Notes: a model not told the origin generated them from the letters alone. A stretch of DNA of 64,000 nt from Peribacillus frigoritolerans (GCF_040250305.1 NZ_CP158190.1:1644001-1708000), one strand, 5' to 3'; numbered from the stretch's first letter, positions 44,451 to 55,254 are shown. Translations and numbers: made by a program.

Positions 44451-46609
44451 TAATGCAGAAACAAAAAAATATGAAGCATGGGGCAGCCGGATTATTCTTC
44501 TTATTCGGCCTGCTCTTTTTTGTATTAGTCTGCCGCTTTTTGTATATTCAGGTGACAGGAACAGCAGGCGGGGAGGTACTGGCTGCGAAAATCGACAAGA
44601 AATATGAAAAAAAACAGGTCATAGAAGCCAAAAGGGGAAGCATACTCGATACAAAAGGTGAAGTCATCGCCGAGGATACTTCCTCCTATATCTTAAGGGC
44701 TGTACTCAGTGAAAAGGAGCCCGAGCATGTCAAGGATCCGGAGATGACCGCTAGTAAGCTTGCAAAATATATCGACATGGATGAACAGGACATTTATGAA
44801 AGACTTACGAAAAAAGGGGCATACCAGGTGGAATTTGGCAGTGCCGGCAAGGATTTGACTCAGGTCGTCAAGCAGAAAATAGAAAAACTGGAACTGCCGG
44901 GAATTACATTCGGAAGAACCAATAAACGTTTCTATCCTAATGGGATTTTCGCCTCCCATCTGATTGGCTATGTAGAAAAGGATGAAGAAACGGAGGAAAT
45001 GGCTGGTAAGTTCGGCATTGAAAGGTACCTCAATAAAGAATTGCAGGAAACGGATGGGAAGCTGACATATGACAGTGACTCATGGGGCTTCCTTTTACCA
45101 GATAAGAAGGAAAAGGTGGTTGCCCCGGATAATGGCAATGATGTCATGCTGACCATCGATAAGAAAATACAAACGTTCTTGGAAGATTCAATGAGCAAAG
45201 TACAGGAAAAATACGATCCCGAACAAATCATAGCGATTGTCTCCAATCCAAAAACGGGGGAGATAGTGGCGATGGGGCAAAGGCCTACCTTCCATCCGAC
45301 AACGAAAGTCGGGTTAACGGATACATGGCGTAACCTGGCTATTGAAGAATCCTTCGAACCGGGTTCAACCATGAAAACATTCACTCTTGCCGCTGCTGTT
45401 GAGGAAGGGGTCTTTAATCCGAATGAAAGTTTTGTTGCAGGAACCTACAAAGCCGGATCGGGGAAAATCGGAGATCATAGCGGAATCGAAAGAGGGAAGA
45501 GCATGACCTTTCTTGAAGGGGTTCAGCGTTCCTCCAACGTCGCTTTTGCTACACTTGCAATGGATAAGATAGGAGCGGATACTTTTCGTGAGTATTTGAC
45601 CAAGTTCGGATTTGATAAAAAAACGGGAATTGACCTGCCGAACGAGATAACCGGTAAAATTCAATACAAGTATAAGCTTGAAAAAGTGACTACTTCCTTT
45701 GGACAGGGTTCGACCGTTACACCGATTCAACAAATCCAAGCTGCATCCGCAATAGCCAATGACGGAAAAATGATGCGGCCATACGTGATAAAAAGCATTT
45801 CCGATCAAGATACCGGAAAAATTTTAAAAACGACAAAGCCGAAAGTGACAGGGCAACCGATTTCGGAAGAAACTGCAAAACAGGTACGAGATTATTTGGA
45901 AACGGTAATTTCCGCGAAAAAAGGAACTGGGAAAAAATATGCCATTGATGGTTATGAAGTAGCGGGAAAAACCGGTACCGCACAAATTCCAGGTCCGACA
46001 GGTAGATATTTAGAAGGGAAAAATAACTATGTATTCTCCTTTTTAGGCATGGCTCCAAAAGATGATCCGCAGTTGGTCATGTATGTGGCGGTCAAGCAGC
46101 CGAAGTTAGGTGCATCTTATGTTGGGGCTGATCCATTGTCAGAGATATTTAATCCTGTCATGCAAAATAGCCTGCAATATCTAAACATCAAACCTTCTGA
46201 TGTTAAAAAACAAAAAGCAAATAAAATCAAAGACTATACGAATCAAACCGAGAGTTCAGCTGTCAAAGAACTGAAGGAACTTGGCTATGATGTAAGTACG
46301 ATCGGAAGTGGGCGTAAAGTGCTCGATCAATCCCCAAAAGCCGAGAGTATACTTTTACAGGGTGAAAAGATAATACTGCGTACTGAAGGAGAAATGAAAG
46401 TTCCTGACATGAAGGGATGGTCACTGCGCGATGTTATGAAATTGGCTAAGGTTGCAAAACTGGATCTGAAAACTGAAGGTACTGGATATGTGAGTAAACA
46501 AAGTCTTGAGGCCGGGAAAAAAGTAAAGGAAGGAGAAACCATTAATATTGAATTATCCCAGCCTGAAGGGGCTGGTGTAGATATACCGACTAAAGAGAAA
46601 ACAGAGTGA
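44447..46609 (+). CDS. pbpB: Penicillin-binding protein 2B
   Basis: Septal transpeptidase (class B PBP), essential in division, active outside the membrane. It is 720 aa: membrane anchor (about 12-35), dimerisation domain, transpeptidase with S307 in STMK, SSN, and KTG near 507, then two PASTA repeats (about 590-710). The start is GTG 44447 (spacer 6 from AAGGG) or ATG 44453; both overlap or abut ftsL. A hairpin separates it from spoVD. Confidence 0.96.
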   Translation: MIMQKQKNMKHGAAGLFFLFGLLFFVLVCRFLYIQVTGTAGGEVLAAKIDKKYEKKQVIEAKRGSILDTKGEVIAEDTSSYILRAVLSEKEPEHVKDPEMTASKLAKYIDMDEQDIYERLTKKGAYQVEFGSAGKDLTQVVKQKIEKLELPGITFGRTNKRFYPNGIFASHLIGYVEKDEETEEMAGKFGIERYLNKELQETDGKLTYDSDSWGFLLPDKKEKVVAPDNGNDVMLTIDKKIQTFLEDSMSKVQEKYDPEQIIAIVSNPKTGEIVAMGQRPTFHPTTKVGLTDTWRNLAIEESFEPGSTMKTFTLAAAVEEGVFNPNESFVAGTYKAGSGKIGDHSGIERGKSMTFLEGVQRSSNVAFATLAMDKIGADTFREYLTKFGFDKKTGIDLPNEITGKIQYKYKLEKVTTSFGQGSTVTPIQQIQAASAIANDGKMMRPYVIKSISDQDTGKILKTTKPKVTGQPISEETAKQVRDYLETVISAKKGTGKKYAIDGYEVAGKTGTAQIPGPTGRYLEGKNNYVFSFLGMAPKDDPQLVMYVAVKQPKLGASYVGADPLSEIFNPVMQNSLQYLNIKPSDVKKQKANKIKDYTNQTESSAVKELKELGYDVSTIGSGRKVLDQSPKAESILLQGEKIILRTEGEMKVPDMKGWSLRDVMKLAKVAKLDLKTEGTGYVSKQSLEAGKKVKEGETINIELSQPEGAGVDIPTKEKTE

Positions 46610-46612
46610 ATA

Positions 46613-46650
46613 TAAAGAGGGGATCCCAAATGGATTCCCTCTTTATTTCT
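46613..46650 (+). terminator. Hairpin between pbpB and spoVD
   Basis: AAAGAGGGGATCC (46615 on) pairs with GGATTCCCTCTTT, followed by ATTTCTTTC. A moderately T-rich end suggests partial termination before spoVD. Confidence 0.6.
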
Positions 46651-46722
46651 TTCAAGGTTTCTAGTCTAGCATCGAGTAGACAAGCATATATTGAAGCATG
46701 TATGAAATGGAGGTGCCTGTTT

Positions 46723-48645
46723 TTGCGTGTTTCGAATGTTACTGTCCGAAAACGGCTGGCAATCGCATTGGCGATCGGTATCGTTGTTTTTTTTATCATT
46801 GATATCCGATTGGGAATTGTACAATTTTATCTTGGGGATAAGTTGACGGGGCTGGCTAAAGATTCCTGGAGCAGGAATATTCCTTTTGAAGCCAAACGAG
46901 GAGAAATTCTCGATCGGAATGGTGTCGAGCTGGCAACGAATATATCTGCACCAACGGTCTATGTCATCCCAAGGCAAATTGAGAATCCAGGGGAGACGGC
47001 GGAACAGCTTGCTTCAATATTGGATATGACAAAGGAAAAGGCTTATCAATGGTTAACGAAACAGGCGATGAGCGTCAGGATTCCGGAAGGCAGAAAGATA
47101 TCTCATGAAAAGGCGAAGGAAATTAAAGCATTAGGGATAAAGGGTGTTTATATCGCTGAAGATTCAAAGCGGCATTACCCATTTGGTGAATACCTTTCGC
47201 ATGTTCTTGGCTTTACGGGCTCCGATAATCAAGGGTTGATGGGTATTGAATTGTCTTATGATAAGGAACTGAGCGGGGAAAAAGGATTCGTTAAATTTTA
47301 CTCGGATGCGAAAGGGAAAAGGCTCGAGAATATGGCCGATGACTATAAGCCCCCTGTTGATGGCGATAACCTGAAGCTAACCATCGATAGCAAAATCCAG
47401 ACAATCGTGGAGAGGGAGCTCGATAATGCGGAGGCGACATATGATCCCGATGGTATAATTGCCATTGCAATGAACCCGAATACCGGGGAAATATTGGCAA
47501 TGTCCAGCAGGCCAACCTTCGACCCAGCCAATTTCCAAAATGTACCTTCAGAAGTGTATAATCGTAATTTACCAGTTTGGAGTATATATGAACCAGGTTC
47601 GACTTTTAAGATCATCACGCTTGCTGCGGCGCTTGAGGAAGGGAAGGTCGACTTAGAAAAGGAACATTTTTATGATTCCGGACATGTGGAAGTGTCAGGG
47701 TCTACACTGCACTGCTGGAAAAGCGGAGGACATGGGGACCAAACTTTTCTTGAAGTCGTCGAGAACTCGTGTAACCCAGGGTTTGTAGAATTAGGGAACC
47801 GGCTTGGTAAAGACAAGCTGTTTAAATATATAAATGATTTCGGGTTTGGGCAAAAGACGGGGATAGATTTAACCGGAGAAGGAAAAGGAATCATGTTCAA
47901 CATGGATCAAGTGGGTCCGGTTGAGCAGGCAACGACTGCGTTTGGACAAGGTGTAGCCGTAACGCCCATTCAGCAGGTGACAGCCGTATCGGCTGCTGTG
48001 AATGGCGGAACTTTGTATACACCTTATATCGCGAAGGAACTGGTGAACCCAAAAAATGGGGAAGTGCTGATGCGAAAGACCCCACAGGCGAAGAAAAAGG
48101 TGATTTCAGAAGCAACCTCGAAGAAAGTCCGTAAAGCACTTGAATCCGTTGTCGCCCAAGGCAGCGGTAAAGGAGCTTTCGTGGAGTCGTACCGGGTCGG
48201 CGGGAAAACGGGTACTGCCCAAAAAGCTGAAAATGGCCGATACCTTGAAAATAATTATATTCTCTCATTCATAGGTGTCGCTCCAGCGGATGATCCGCAA
48301 ATCGTCGTTTATATAGCTGTGGATAATCCGAAAGGGACGGTACAATTCGGCGGGGTAGTAGCCGCACCGATCGTTGGGAACATCATGGAGGATTCACTTA
48401 GGGCCATGGGCGTCAAGCCAAGGAAAAACCAGATTGAGAAGGAAACGGTCTGGACGGATCCCGTCATGGTCGAGGTACCTGACGTTGTGGGTCTCAGCAA
48501 AAAAGAGTTGCAAACCCAGCTCATCGATCTTAAGCTTGATATTGCCGGAAATGGGGATAAAGTCATAAATCAAGCCCCGGATCCAGGCGTTAAAGTAAAA
48601 CAAGGCTCTACAATAAGAATTTATCTTGGCGAAAATACAGAATAA
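46723..48645 (+). CDS. spoVD: Stage V sporulation protein D (class B PBP)
   Basis: Sporulation transpeptidase needed for spore cortex synthesis in the mother cell. It is 640 aa: N-terminal membrane helix (about 15-35), pedestal domain, transpeptidase (STFK with S293; later SCN and KTGTAQ), and one C-terminal PASTA domain. Very similar to B. subtilis SpoVD, whose N-terminus MRVSNVTVRKRL fits the TTG start at 46723, 8 nt from GGAGGTG. The longer frame upstream overlaps the hairpin and is rejected. Confidence 0.96.
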   Translation: MRVSNVTVRKRLAIALAIGIVVFFIIDIRLGIVQFYLGDKLTGLAKDSWSRNIPFEAKRGEILDRNGVELATNISAPTVYVIPRQIENPGETAEQLASILDMTKEKAYQWLTKQAMSVRIPEGRKISHEKAKEIKALGIKGVYIAEDSKRHYPFGEYLSHVLGFTGSDNQGLMGIELSYDKELSGEKGFVKFYSDAKGKRLENMADDYKPPVDGDNLKLTIDSKIQTIVERELDNAEATYDPDGIIAIAMNPNTGEILAMSSRPTFDPANFQNVPSEVYNRNLPVWSIYEPGSTFKIITLAAALEEGKVDLEKEHFYDSGHVEVSGSTLHCWKSGGHGDQTFLEVVENSCNPGFVELGNRLGKDKLFKYINDFGFGQKTGIDLTGEGKGIMFNMDQVGPVEQATTAFGQGVAVTPIQQVTAVSAAVNGGTLYTPYIAKELVNPKNGEVLMRKTPQAKKKVISEATSKKVRKALESVVAQGSGKGAFVESYRVGGKTGTAQKAENGRYLENNYILSFIGVAPADDPQIVVYIAVDNPKGTVQFGGVVAAPIVGNIMEDSLRAMGVKPRKNQIEKETVWTDPVMVEVPDVVGLSKKELQTQLIDLKLDIAGNGDKVINQAPDPGVKVKQGSTIRIYLGENTE

Positions 48646-48667
48646 GTATAATATAATATATGAATAG

Positions 48668-48700
48668 TTAAAGCGGCTGAAGAATCATCAGCCGCTTTGT
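48668..48700 (+). terminator. Terminator of spoVD
   Basis: AAAGCGGCTGA (48670-48680) pairs with TCAGCCGCTTT (48688-48698), loop 7 nt, followed by TGTTTA. Confidence 0.75.
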
Positions 48701-48742
48701 TTACGGAGTCGGGATAACACCGTATAATTGAAATTGGTTTTC

Positions 48743-48771
48743 TCGACAAGCCGAGGCTAATCACATATAAT
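48743..48771 (+). promoter_or_regulatory. Sigma A promoter of murE
   Basis: TCGACA (48743-48748, one mismatch) and TATAAT (48766-48771), spacer exactly 17 bp. It lies 33 bp before the murE start, downstream of the spoVD terminator. Confidence 0.7.
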
Positions 48772-48804
48772 GAATCCTCAAATTAAGTTGAGAGGGATGG
48801 AAAA

Positions 48805-50277
48805 ATGAAGCTTCACAAATTACTATCTTATTTACACTCCTTATTTCCGTATGAAGGAGAGAATCCTGAAATCACCTCCATTGAAAATGATAACCGTAAA
48901 GTCATAGACGGAAGTTTATTTGTTTGTATAAAAGGTTATACAGTCGATGGTCATGATTTTGCCCGACTTGCTGTAGAACATGGAGCTGCAGCAGTCATTG
49001 CCGAAAGGCCGCTTGACCTCGATGTTCCCGTGATCGTAGTCAGGGATTCGAGCAGGGCGATGGCGGTGCTTGCCGATGCATTTTATGGCCATCCGACTCA
49101 AAAGATGCGCTTGATCGGAATTACAGGTACGAATGGAAAGACGACGACAAGTCACTTATTGGAAAAGATTTTCGAGGATCGACAAGAAAAAACCGGCTTG
49201 ATTGGCACGATGTATACAAAAATTGCCGATACGGTATATGAAACCAAGAATACGACGCCAGATAGCGTTACGCTGCAGAAGGCTTTTCATGAAATGGCCG
49301 AAGCATCTGTTACCACGGCCATTATGGAAGTTTCATCTCATGCACTTGAGCTGGGACGTGTCCATGGCTGTGATTATGATATTGCCGTCTTTACGAATCT
49401 TACCCAGGATCATTTGGATTTTCATAAAACCATGGACAGATACAGGCAAGCAAAATCCTTGTTTTTCTCACAGCTCGGCAATGCTTACATAGAAAATCGT
49501 CCTAAATATGCTGTGCTTAATGCTGATGATGAAGCAACAGCCGAGTTCATTAAAGCGACTGCTGCGACAGTGGTTACATACGGCATAGACAAAGATGCGG
49601 ATATCAGGGCCACGGATATAAAAATTGATGCAAATGGCACCTCTTTCACCTTGACAGCAGGTAAAGAAGAGCGTTACATTCAGCTGAAGCTGATTGGTAA
49701 ATTCAGTGTTTATAATGTACTCTCTGCCATCTCTGCCGCTCTGTGCGCCGGTAACGATCTGGATGAGACAATTAAATCCATCGAGGAAATAAAAGGTGTT
49801 GCAGGCCGTTTTGAGCTCATTACAGCGAATCAGGACTTCCCGGTCATTGTTGATTATGCCCATACTCCGGACAGCTTAGAAAATGTTCTCAAGACTGTTG
49901 GTGAGTTTGCTAGAAAGAAAATCTTTGTGATAGTGGGCTGCGGCGGGGACCGAGACAAGACAAAGCGTCCCATCATGGCTGAAATTGCTTGCAGCTTGGC
50001 GACTGACCCGATCTTCACTTCGGATAATCCGCGCAGTGAAGATGCTGCCCAGATCCTCCGGGATATGGAAGCTGGTGTAGCAGGCAAAGAATATACGGTT
50101 ATCGAAGACCGCAGGCAGGCGATAGCTTACGCTGTTTCCAAGGCGGAAGAGGGCGACGTTATATTAATAGCTGGAAAAGGTCATGAAACCTATCAATTGG
50201 TCGGTGACGAAGTGCTTCACTTCGATGACCGTGAAGAAGCGGAAAAGGCGATTCAAAGTCGTTTGGGTTCAGTTTGA
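48805..50277 (+). CDS. murE: UDP-MurNAc-tripeptide synthetase (meso-DAP adding)
   Basis: ATP-dependent ligase that adds meso-diaminopimelate to UDP-MurNAc-L-Ala-D-Glu. It is 490 aa. ATP-binding loop GTNGKTTT at about 110-117; the diaminopimelate-specific motif DNPR is present in [10 protein letters not shown] (about 410), so the organism has DAP peptidoglycan. GAGAGGGA upstream of the ATG. Has its own promoter after spoVD. Confidence 0.97.
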   Translation: MKLHKLLSYLHSLFPYEGENPEITSIENDNRKVIDGSLFVCIKGYTVDGHDFARLAVEHGAAAVIAERPLDLDVPVIVVRDSSRAMAVLADAFYGHPTQKMRLIGITGTNGKTTTSHLLEKIFEDRQEKTGLIGTMYTKIADTVYETKNTTPDSVTLQKAFHEMAEASVTTAIMEVSSHALELGRVHGCDYDIAVFTNLTQDHLDFHKTMDRYRQAKSLFFSQLGNAYIENRPKYAVLNADDEATAEFIKATAATVVTYGIDKDADIRATDIKIDANGTSFTLTAGKEERYIQLKLIGKFSVYNVLSAISAALCAGNDLDETIKSIEEIKGVAGRFELITANQDFPVIVDYAHTPDSLENVLKTVGEFARKKIFVIVGCGGDRDKTKRPIMAEIACSLATDPIFTSDNPRSEDAAQILRDMEAGVAGKEYTVIEDRRQAIAYAVSKAEEGDVILIAGKGHETYQLVGDEVLHFDDREEAEKAIQSRLGSV

Positions 50278-50365
50278 ACCGACGCTAAATTGCCCTGGAG
50301 CAAATAAGAAAAGACATTAAGCAGAATTTTATATTTGAATTGTGTTAGGAATGAGGGAGTAAGGA

Positions 50366-51343
50366 ATGTTGGAACAAGTGATTTTTTATACGATTTTGGT
50401 GGCGTTTTTAGTAACCGTTCTTCTTTCGCCGATTTTCATCCCGTTTTTAAGAAGATTGAAATTCGGGCAAAGTATCAGGGAAGAAGGCCCACAATCGCAT
50501 CTGAAGAAAACGGGAACACCCACCATGGGCGGTTTGGTCATATTATTATCTGTTACCATCGCTACACTGATCATGACTTTGAAATTCTCGGCACCTTCAA
50601 CCGAAACGTATTTATTACTATTCGTTACTTTAGGTTTTGGTTTATTAGGTTTCCTGGATGATTTCATCAAAGTGGTCATGAAGCGAAACCTGGGACTGAC
50701 CTCCAAGCAAAAACTGCTTGGACAAATTGTGATTTCGGTCATCTTTTACTTCGTCTTTAAGCAGACTGACCGTTTTAATCCTGAATTGACGATTCCGGGC
50801 ACTGACTTTGCTTTTGATTTTGGCTGGTTTTATCTGTTTATCGTTATTTTCTGGCTTGTAGGTTTTTCGAATGCCGTCAATTTGACGGATGGGCTTGATG
50901 GACTTGTCTCAGGAACATCAGCCATTGCCTTTGGTGCTTTTGCCATTTTGGCCTGGAGTCAGTCGCAATATGATGTCGCTATTTTTTCGGTGGCGGTTGT
51001 CGGTGCAGTACTCGGATTTTTGGTATTCAATGCACATCCAGCAAAGGTTTTCATGGGGGATACGGGTTCCTTGGCCCTTGGAGGAGCAATCGCAACCATC
51101 GCTTTGTTAACGAAGCTTGAAATCCTCCTGGTAATCATTGGCGGAGTCTTCGTCATAGAGACGCTCTCGGTCATCCTGCAGGTAGGATCTTTTAAAACGA
51201 CTGGTAAACGTATTTTTAAAATGAGTCCGCTTCACCACCATTATGAGCTTTCCGGCTGGTCGGAATGGCGCGTCGTCGTGACTTTCTGGACAGTGGGGCT
51301 GCTGTGTGCGGTACTCGGAATCTATTTAGAGGTGTGGATATAA
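50366..51343 (+). CDS. mraY: Phospho-MurNAc-pentapeptide translocase
   Basis: Membrane transferase that makes lipid I from UDP-MurNAc-pentapeptide and undecaprenyl phosphate. It is 325 aa with ten helices. Conserved cytoplasmic catalytic motifs: the Asp pair in [18 protein letters not shown] and the histidine box [20 protein letters not shown] before the ATG. The stop abuts the murD start. Confidence 0.97.
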   Translation: MLEQVIFYTILVAFLVTVLLSPIFIPFLRRLKFGQSIREEGPQSHLKKTGTPTMGGLVILLSVTIATLIMTLKFSAPSTETYLLLFVTLGFGLLGFLDDFIKVVMKRNLGLTSKQKLLGQIVISVIFYFVFKQTDRFNPELTIPGTDFAFDFGWFYLFIVIFWLVGFSNAVNLTDGLDGLVSGTSAIAFGAFAILAWSQSQYDVAIFSVAVVGAVLGFLVFNAHPAKVFMGDTGSLALGGAIATIALLTKLEILLVIIGGVFVIETLSVILQVGSFKTTGKRIFKMSPLHHHYELSGWSEWRVVVTFWTVGLLCAVLGIYLEVWI

Positions 51344-52696
51344 TTGAAAGAGACTGCAAAATATTCAGAGAAAAAGATATTAGTATTGGGTTTGGCAAAA
51401 AGCGGAGTGATGGCAGCTTCGCTTCTACATAAATTAGGTGCATTCGTAACCGTTAATGACATGAAGCCATTATCGGAAAATCCTGAGGCTCAAGGACTTC
51501 TTGAACAGGGAATCAAAGTCATCTGCGGCAGTCATCCGATCGAGCTCCTTGATGAAGGTTTCGAGCTGATCGTGAAAAACCCGGGAATCCCCTATCGGAA
51601 TCCTATTATAAAAGGCGCATTGGAAAAAGGGATTCCAGTTATAACGGAAGTGGAACTAGCCTATCAGATAAGTGAGGCACCTTTCATAGGAATCACTGGT
51701 ACAAATGGGAAAACGACCACGACAACATTGATATACGAAATGTTGAAGATCGGTGAAAAATCCCCGCTGATTGCCGGTAATATCGGTACAGTGGCTTCTG
51801 GTGTTGCCCAAAAAGCAAAACCCGATGACTCGATCGTCATTGAATTGTCGTCGTTTCAGTTAATGGGAATAGACGAATTTCGTCCAGAAATCTCAATCGT
51901 GACAAATTTGTATGATGCACATTTGGATTATCACAGTTCCAAACAGGAATATGTCGAAGCAAAAGCTGCCATTACGAAAAATCAAATAGCCTCAGATTTC
52001 ATGATTTATAATGCAGATCAAGATCTTGTTTTATCCATGGCGAAAAAGACCAAGGCTGAACTTGTTCCTTTTTCAGCTGAAGTGAAACATGAAAATGGAG
52101 CCTATGTGGAAAATGGAGCCGCCTGTTTCCGAGGGGAAAAAATCATTGAAGTTTCAGAGATAGCCCTTCCTGGTAAGCATAATTTGGAAAATGTGCTCGC
52201 GGCCATCTCGGCGGCAAAACTGAAGGGTGTAGCTAACGAAGCCATTCAGACTGTACTGAAAACATTTTATGGTGTGGAGCACCGTCTGCAGTTTGTCGCA
52301 GCGATCGATAACCGTAAATTTTATAATGATTCGAAAGCGACGAACATTCTTGCAGCATCCAAAGCATTAACATCCTTTACGGAACCTGTCATCTTATTGG
52401 CAGGCGGTTTGGATCGCGGAAATGAATTCGATGAGTTGAAACCGGCGATGAAAAATGTCAAAGCCGTGATAACTTTTGGTGAAACGGCAGAAAAAATTGA
52501 ACGGGTAGCCAAAGAAATAGGAATAGCGAATATAAAACGTGTCGATAATGTAGAAAAGGCCGTGCCGGCTGCATTTGAATTATCAAATGAAGGCGACTGC
52601 ATTCTTCTCTCCCCGGCTTGTGCAAGCTGGGATCAATATAAAACTTTTGAGCAAAGAGGAGACATGTTTATGGAGGCCGTGCATAAACTTAAGTAA
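51344..52696 (+). CDS. murD: UDP-MurNAc-L-alanine:D-glutamate ligase
   Basis: Adds D-glutamate to UDP-MurNAc-L-Ala. It is 450 aa. N-terminal UDP-binding Rossmann domain, ATP loop GTNGKTTTT (about 118-126), and C-terminal domain with FYNDSKATN. The start is TTG directly after the mraY stop, with AGAGGTG inside the mraY 3' end, so coupled. A strong terminator follows. Confidence 0.97.
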   Translation: MKETAKYSEKKILVLGLAKSGVMAASLLHKLGAFVTVNDMKPLSENPEAQGLLEQGIKVICGSHPIELLDEGFELIVKNPGIPYRNPIIKGALEKGIPVITEVELAYQISEAPFIGITGTNGKTTTTTLIYEMLKIGEKSPLIAGNIGTVASGVAQKAKPDDSIVIELSSFQLMGIDEFRPEISIVTNLYDAHLDYHSSKQEYVEAKAAITKNQIASDFMIYNADQDLVLSMAKKTKAELVPFSAEVKHENGAYVENGAACFRGEKIIEVSEIALPGKHNLENVLAAISAAKLKGVANEAIQTVLKTFYGVEHRLQFVAAIDNRKFYNDSKATNILAASKALTSFTEPVILLAGGLDRGNEFDELKPAMKNVKAVITFGETAEKIERVAKEIGIANIKRVDNVEKAVPAAFELSNEGDCILLSPACASWDQYKTFEQRGDMFMEAVHKLK

Positions 52697-52744
52697 GAGC
52701 TTTCGCAAAAGAGAAGTGAACCTGCTTCTACGTTGACACCTTGG

Positions 52745-52780
52745 AAAAAAGCGATAATGAGCCGTTATCGCTTTTTTTTT
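52745..52780 (+). terminator. Terminator of mraY-murD
   Basis: AAAAAAGCGATAA (52745-52757) pairs with TTATCGCTTTTTT (52765-52777), followed by more Ts. It separates murD from spoVE. Confidence 0.93.
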
Positions 52781-52856
52781 GACTAAAGTGCTGACAAGCA
52801 ATCAGCATTGATGTTTATATTCGCAGGCTCGAAAAACTTCCTAGAGGTGGATGTCC

Positions 52857-53957
52857 GTGCCATTAAAAAAATCGAATCCTGATCTCATTCTCATTATCGT
52901 CACCTTAAGTCTTTTGACTGTTGGATTAATCATGGTTTACAGCGCGAGTGCCATATGGGCAACATATAAATTTGATGATTCGTTTTATTTTGCTAAAAGA
53001 CAGTTGCTGTTTGCCTGCGTTGGTGTCATAGCCATGTTTTTCATCATGAATGTGGATTACTGGACGTGGCGGACATGGGCCAAGATCCTTATCATCATTT
53101 GTTTCATTATGTTACTGGCTGTGCTTGTACCGGGTATAGGGATGGCGAGAAATGGTTCGAGGAGCTGGATTGGGGTAGGTGCCTTTTCGATCCAACCCTC
53201 TGAGTTCATGAAGCTGGCAATGATCGCTTTTTTAGCTAAGTTTTTATCGGAACGGCAAAAGCTGATCACCTCCTTTAAAAAAGGGATGCTTCCATCCTTG
53301 GGTTTAGTGTTTTTGGCATTTGGATTGATCATGTTACAGCCGGACCTAGGAACGGGAACGGTAATGGTTGGAACGTGCATCGTCATGATTTTTATTTCCG
53401 GGGCAAAGATCAGTCACTTTGTCGGCTTGGGGCTAATCGGGGTAGCAGGTTTTATCGGTCTGATTTTGTCAGCGCCCTACCGGATAAAAAGGATCACGTC
53501 TTTTCTGGATCCTTGGGAAGACCCTTTAGGCAGCGGATTTCAAATGATTCAATCGTTTTATGCAATCGGGCCCGGTGGATTGTTCGGCCTGGGACTCGGG
53601 CAAAGCCGCCAAAAGTTTTTCTATTTACCAGAACCGCAGACTGATTTCATTTTTGCCATCCTCTCAGAGGAACTTGGCTTCATCGGGGGCTCTCTCGTCA
53701 TTTTATTATTTGCGCTCATGCTTTGGCGGGGAATTCGGATCGCACTTGGTGCCCCTGATTTATATGGGAGCCTTGTAGCGGTGGGAATCATTGCGATGGT
53801 CGCCATTCAAGTGATGATCAATATAGGGGTGGTAACGGGACTGATGCCAGTTACGGGGATCACCTTGCCCCTCTTAAGTTATGGCGGTTCATCACTGACG
53901 CTCATGTTGATGGCGATTGGGGTGCTCCTGAATATTAGCCGGTATTCAAGGTTCTGA
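52857..53957 (+). CDS. spoVE: Stage V sporulation protein E (SEDS polymerase)
   Basis: Ten-helix SEDS-family glycosyltransferase that works with SpoVD to make spore cortex. It is 366 aa. Family marks: RNGSRSWIGVGAFSIQPSEF, LQPDLGTG and ITLPLLSYGGSS. It is much closer to B. subtilis SpoVE than to FtsW as I recall them (366 aa, same C-terminus NISRYSRF-like). The GTG at 52857 is 6 nt from GAGGTGG; the ATG at 52851 abuts the site. It lies after a terminator, so it is probably driven by its own (sigma E) promoter. Confidence 0.93.
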   Translation: MPLKKSNPDLILIIVTLSLLTVGLIMVYSASAIWATYKFDDSFYFAKRQLLFACVGVIAMFFIMNVDYWTWRTWAKILIIICFIMLLAVLVPGIGMARNGSRSWIGVGAFSIQPSEFMKLAMIAFLAKFLSERQKLITSFKKGMLPSLGLVFLAFGLIMLQPDLGTGTVMVGTCIVMIFISGAKISHFVGLGLIGVAGFIGLILSAPYRIKRITSFLDPWEDPLGSGFQMIQSFYAIGPGGLFGLGLGQSRQKFFYLPEPQTDFIFAILSEELGFIGGSLVILLFALMLWRGIRIALGAPDLYGSLVAVGIIAMVAIQVMINIGVVTGLMPVTGITLPLLSYGGSSLTLMLMAIGVLLNISRYSRF

Positions 53958-53982
53958 AATAAGTAAAATATATGGTTTGGCA

Positions 53983-54021
53983 AAAGGGAAGTCCTGTTGA
54001 ACGCAGGGCTTCCCTTTTTTT
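53983..54021 (+). terminator. Terminator of spoVE
   Basis: AAGGGAAGTCCTG pairs with CAGGGCTTCCCTT (one mismatch), then seven Ts. Confidence 0.9.
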
Positions 54022-54138
54022 AAGTCAAAAACCCCTGCAGGAAAACGATTTTGGAGGGTGCCTTGCCGAAATTTAGTAATAAATGAAATGCCGCTTAAAT
54101 ATTACCATGTATGAATGTTGGGGAATCCACAATAAATA

Positions 54139-54168
54139 TTGGCAATACGGCTTTGTTTAGACTATAGT
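54139..54168 (+). promoter_or_regulatory. Probable sigma A promoter of murB
   Basis: TTGGCA (54139-54144) and TATAGT (54163-54168), each five of six matches, spacer 18 bp, about 145 bp before murB. Confidence 0.5.
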
Positions 54169-54312
54169 ATAAGAGGGTTAGGCCGTACTGGGGCTTGCTT
54201 CTGTTCATTTTTCTGCTAAAATGCGTTATTAATCTTGTAATATAAGGGACCTCATGGAAGAGGAAATGAAAATTTATAACTTGGAATTTTTGGAACAACA
54301 AGGAGGTTTATC

Positions 54313-55221
54313 ATGGATAATGTGATAAAGCAATTAACTGAAATGAAAATCGGCAAAGTTCTTGAACAGGAACCGCTTGCGAATCATACAACTATGAAAA
54401 TTGGGGGGCCGGCAGATTTATTCATCGTGCCGTCATCCATTGAAAATATAGAAAAAACGATGCAGGTCATTAAAGATCATGGGATGCCATGGAGGGTGAT
54501 CGGCAGGGGCTCGAACCTACTTGTCAGTGATGGCGGAATTGAAGGTGCCGTTCTTAAATTGGGTAAAGGACTTGATCATCTCGAGATAAATGGGACGGAG
54601 ATAAAAGCAGGAGCTGGGGTTTCACTTGTCAGCCTGTCCGTGCAAATCAGTAAAAAAGGGTATGCAGGATTGGAATTTGCCAGTGGGATTCCTGGTTCCG
54701 TCGGCGGAGCTGTCTATATGAACGCTGGTGCACACGGTTCCGATATGAGTGAAATTCTCAAGGAGGCACATGTTCTTTTCGAAGATGGAACTTTAGCTTG
54801 GCTTTCGAAGGAAGAAATGGAGTTTTCTTATCGAACTTCTCTGCTTCAGAAGAAAAGACCGGGTATCGTGCTGGAAGCAATTTTTCAATTGACAGAGGGC
54901 GATAAAACCGAAATCGTAGAAAGAATGCAGAATAACAAGAATTACCGTAAAGATACCCAGCCGTATAATCTTCCATGTGCCGGGAGCATATTTAGGAATC
55001 CACTTCCACATCATGCTGGTAAATTGGTCGAGAATGCAGGCCTGAAGGGACATTCTATTGGCGGAGCCCAAATTTCACCGATGCACGGGAACTTTATCGT
55101 TAACACAGGTAATGGAAGTGCAGCGGATGTTCAAGCCTTGATACAGCATGTGAAGGATACTGTGTATGATAAATTTGAAATTGAAATGGAAACAGAAGTG
55201 GAAATTATCGGCAGAAAATAG
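54313..55221 (+). CDS. murB: UDP-N-acetylenolpyruvoylglucosamine reductase
   Basis: FAD enzyme that reduces UDP-GlcNAc-enolpyruvate with NADPH to UDP-MurNAc. It is 302 aa, type II-like in length as in Bacillus. Flavin-binding signatures: [12 protein letters not shown] (about 25-36), [10 protein letters not shown] (about 65-74), and [18 protein letters not shown] (about 122-139). AAGGAGG 5 nt from the ATG. Transcribed apart from spoVE. Confidence 0.96.
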   Translation: MDNVIKQLTEMKIGKVLEQEPLANHTTMKIGGPADLFIVPSSIENIEKTMQVIKDHGMPWRVIGRGSNLLVSDGGIEGAVLKLGKGLDHLEINGTEIKAGAGVSLVSLSVQISKKGYAGLEFASGIPGSVGGAVYMNAGAHGSDMSEILKEAHVLFEDGTLAWLSKEEMEFSYRTSLLQKKRPGIVLEAIFQLTEGDKTEIVERMQNNKNYRKDTQPYNLPCAGSIFRNPLPHHAGKLVENAGLKGHSIGGAQISPMHGNFIVNTGNGSAADVQALIQHVKDTVYDKFEIEMETEVEIIGRK

Positions 55222-55245
55222 TGGATTCATTATATCCATATATTG

Positions 55246-55254
55246 TGATATAAT
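55246..55254 (+). promoter_or_regulatory. Extended -10 promoter before divIB
   Basis: TGATATAAT at 55246-55254, about 100 bp before divIB. The -35 is poor (TTCATT). Confidence 0.45.

Larger units (their letters stand above)
53958..54312 (+). other. Intergenic region between spoVE and murB where murG is expected
   Basis: 355 bp. It contains the spoVE terminator and a promoter before murB but no open reading frame of murG (about 360 codons) or part of one that I recognise. In B. subtilis murG fills this place. Confidence 0.8.

Noticed and set aside
46606..46722. N-terminal extension of spoVD
   Set aside because: It runs through the hairpin and lacks similarity to known SpoVD N-termini; the TTG at 46723 has the strong ribosome binding site.
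52857..53957. SEDS protein read as FtsW
   Set aside because: Length, place after murD and C-terminus match SpoVE; I keep spoVE, although FtsW activity cannot be excluded by sequence alone.
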